From: Denitrificimonas caeni DSM 24390 | Lineage (GTDB): Bacteria > Pseudomonadota > Gammaproteobacteria > Pseudomonadales > Pseudomonadaceae | Length of the DNA stretch: 64,000 nt | Direction of reading: 5' to 3' | Assembly (NCBI RefSeq): GCF_000421765.1 | Contig: NZ_ATXQ01000001.1 | Location: 1-64,000, forward strand | Shown: positions 62,552 to 64,000 of the stretch, piece after piece | How the letters are laid out: each line of letters starts with the position of its first letter | Position numbering within the stretch: the first letter of the stretch is position 1 | The notes under the pieces: generated by a model | Database searches by the model: none | Seen by the model: only the letters and a program-made list of their open reading frames with translations | Told to the model about the DNA's origin: nothing | Position numbers and translations under genes: made by a program

Positions 62552-64000
62552 TATCTATACCTTTCATAGCTTTAGCATTCTTAAGCAGGGTTACTAAATC
62601 ATCTCGCATAAAAACAAATACACAAGCACCAAATACAACAACACCAATAAAAATCTTTAGAATAAGCGAAAATATTAAACCAAAATCACTGTTCAACAAA
62701 CTAACAGCTATCATCATGATCATGCTTGACAAGCTTACTTTAAAAGCAAAAACCCAAGGAAAAACAGGAAATTTAAACACCTTTTTCGATAGAATAACTG
62801 TCAATATTAAATAGAAAAAATAAGCGATCAAAGTTGCATAAGCAGCACCAATAATACCTATTTTCAAAATAAGAAAATAGTTTAGAAAGCAATTAAGTAG
62901 CGCAGCAAGCAATGGCGGTATAGTTTGTAACCAAGTCGTCTTGGTGATTTGAAAGGCATAATCAAAGTAATAAGATTTGATCGTAGACAACAACACCGAC
63001 AACGCTAGGATAGGAATCAATGATATTGATGCGAGAGAGAAAGCTCCTCCTAGAAAAATCTCGGAGATTTCCTCTTTCACGGCCACGAACCCTAACGTAA
63101 CAGGAAGCATAATAAACAAAAGAATCCGAATTGAAATCGACAGTAACTCTCTTACTGCCTCTTCCCCCTCATTCTCATATGCTTTTAGAATTATCGGGAA
63201 CGCTGCAAGATGCACAATTGAAGCAATGATGGCTATGGTGTATTGAGTCAGGTCATAGCCTGCAGAATATAAACCGACCGAATCGCTGCCCAGCATTACG
63301 TCAATAAAAACCCTGTCTGAAAAGCTAATGATCATTACGAACAAGTACAGCAGGGTTAGCGGCGCACCGTAGATCCACAATTGTTTCAAAACTGTAAAGT
63401 CGAAACTATCCCAGTTCGGCTTTACCCATAAGCTAAGAGCAGGTAATGAGGCGAACAGAGTTGCAATAGCCAAACTGGCTAACAAACTATACACGCCGTA
63501 ATCAGCTAACAAGCAGACTGTACCGACCACCAAGAACAATATATTTTTAAGTGCGAGAGATACTCCGTATGCTTTGGGTTTTAGGTTGGCATTGATCAGC
63601 TTCTGACTCAACAAGGCAAAAAATAAAACAAAAAATAAAACAACAAAGAAGTAATAATTAATTGACAATGGCGGTAAAATATTGAAAAAACCCAGCCCCC
63701 CAGTTAAGACCGCAACCGCAATACTTAGCAACAATGCGCTTGCTATAACTGTAGAGTGAAGCTGCATTTTTTCTGTAACGGTGTTTGCTGCTGGTTCAAA
63801 TCGTCCAAGACCAATGACGAGGAAGTTTCCGAGTATTGCCACTAAGGTTGTTGCTAGATTAACCGTCAAGGAATACTCACCAAACTGATCTGGCGACATG
63901 AGCCTAGTGAATACCATCAATGCAGCCATAGATGCCATAGCAGGGAAGAACTTGACGATGGTGTAACTCAGTGTATGTCGGAGTATCAAACTTTCGGCGC
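62541..64000 (-). CDS. wzx: O-antigen flippase Wzx-like (5' end may lie outside window)
   Basis: At least 482 residues. A TTG at 63989 could start it, but the frame stays open to the right edge (…AES before LILRHTLSY), so the real start may be outside. MATE/MOP-type topology with about twelve to fourteen segments, opening TLSYTIVKFFPAMASMAALM VFTRLMSPDQFGEYSL, typical of oligosaccharide flippases. It moves the undecaprenyl-linked O-unit to the periplasm for Wzy. First visible gene of the cluster in the direction of transcription. Confidence 0.9.
   Translation of the reverse strand, partial: AESLILRHTLSYTIVKFFPAMASMAALMVFTRLMSPDQFGEYSLTVNLATTLVAILGNFLVIGLGRFEPAANTVTEKMQLHSTVIASALLLSIAVAVLTGGLGFFNILPPLSINYYFFVVLFFVLFFALLSQKLINANLKPKAYGVSLALKNILFLVVGTVCLLADYGVYSLLASLAIATLFASLPALSLWVKPNWDSFDFTVLKQLWIYGAPLTLLYLFVMIISFSDRVFIDVMLGSDSVGLYSAGYDLTQYTIAIIASIVHLAAFPIILKAYENEGEEAVRELLSISIRILLFIMLPVTLGFVAVKEEISEIFLGGAFSLASISLIPILALSVLLSTIKSYYFDYAFQITKTTWLQTIPPLLAALLNCFLNYFLILKIGIIGAAYATLIAYFFYLILTVILSKKVFKFPVFPWVFAFKVSLSSMIMMIAVSLLNSDFGLIFSLILKIFIGVVVFGACVFVFMRDDLVTLLKNAKAMKGIDNVL

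Overview
The window looks like chromosome from a low-GC (roughly 45-50% by eye) gammaproteobacterium of the Pseudomonas lineage. The evidence is an O-antigen locus that ends in wbpL-wbpM homologues, a tmRNA gene followed by that locus, a manganese riboswitch in front of mntP, and a DUF475/TerB-like/PepSY gene set. The genus is an inference; Thiopseudomonas- or Denitrificimonas-like organisms would fit.

Layout. 1-4428 is ordinary chromosome: a DUF475 (TerC-like) membrane protein, a DUF533 protein, a PepSY protein, an SdiA-regulated-like protein and mntP with its yybP-ykoY leader. 4628-4925 is a broken IS3-type end. 5227-37736 is a genomic island of about 32.5 kb inserted in the 3' end of ssrA (tmRNA). 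It is bounded by a 16-bp direct repeat of the tmRNA 3' end, with a tyrosine integrase next to the intact gene and tandem 12-bp repeats inside both ends. The left part carries DUF932, YqaJ-type exonuclease, a Cys-rich protein and RadC. The centre (10187-29196, minus strand, visibly higher GC) is a defence operon read as DISARM: C5-cytosine methylase, drmD, drmMI, a KAP P-loop NTPase, a GHKL ATPase with a C-terminal PD-(D/E)XK-like segment, drmA, drmB and drmC. The right part has a TacAT-like toxin-antitoxin pair, a secreted protein, a Gp2/YagK replication-initiator-like protein, an AlpA-type regulator, an IS21 istB remnant, two ribbon-helix-helix-like proteins, an old integrase fragment and the active-looking integrase.

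37722-38111 is tmRNA (tag ANDENYGATALAA). 38343-64000 is an O-antigen/surface polysaccharide cluster, all sugar genes on the minus strand, running from a Wzx flippase (open at the right edge) through Wzy polymerase, glycosyltransferases, an asparagine-synthase-like amidotransferase, UDP-HexNAc dehydrogenase and epimerase, an acyltransferase, phosphoglucomutase, a PglD-like acetyltransferase and a second epimerase to WbpL and WbpM. Toxin-antitoxin or abortive-infection modules are set inside it: MqsA plus a SecB-like chaperone without MqsR, a VbhA/Fic pair with frameshifted Fic, a HipA/HTH pair with three operators exactly 41 bp apart, and AbiEi/AbiEii. The gaps here are filled with MITE-like and REP-like repeats.

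The most interesting part is the eight-gene DISARM operon. It has class 1 helicase and adenine-methylase genes, an additional cytosine methylase, and a translationally packed KAP/GHKL-nuclease pair inserted between drmMI and drmA.
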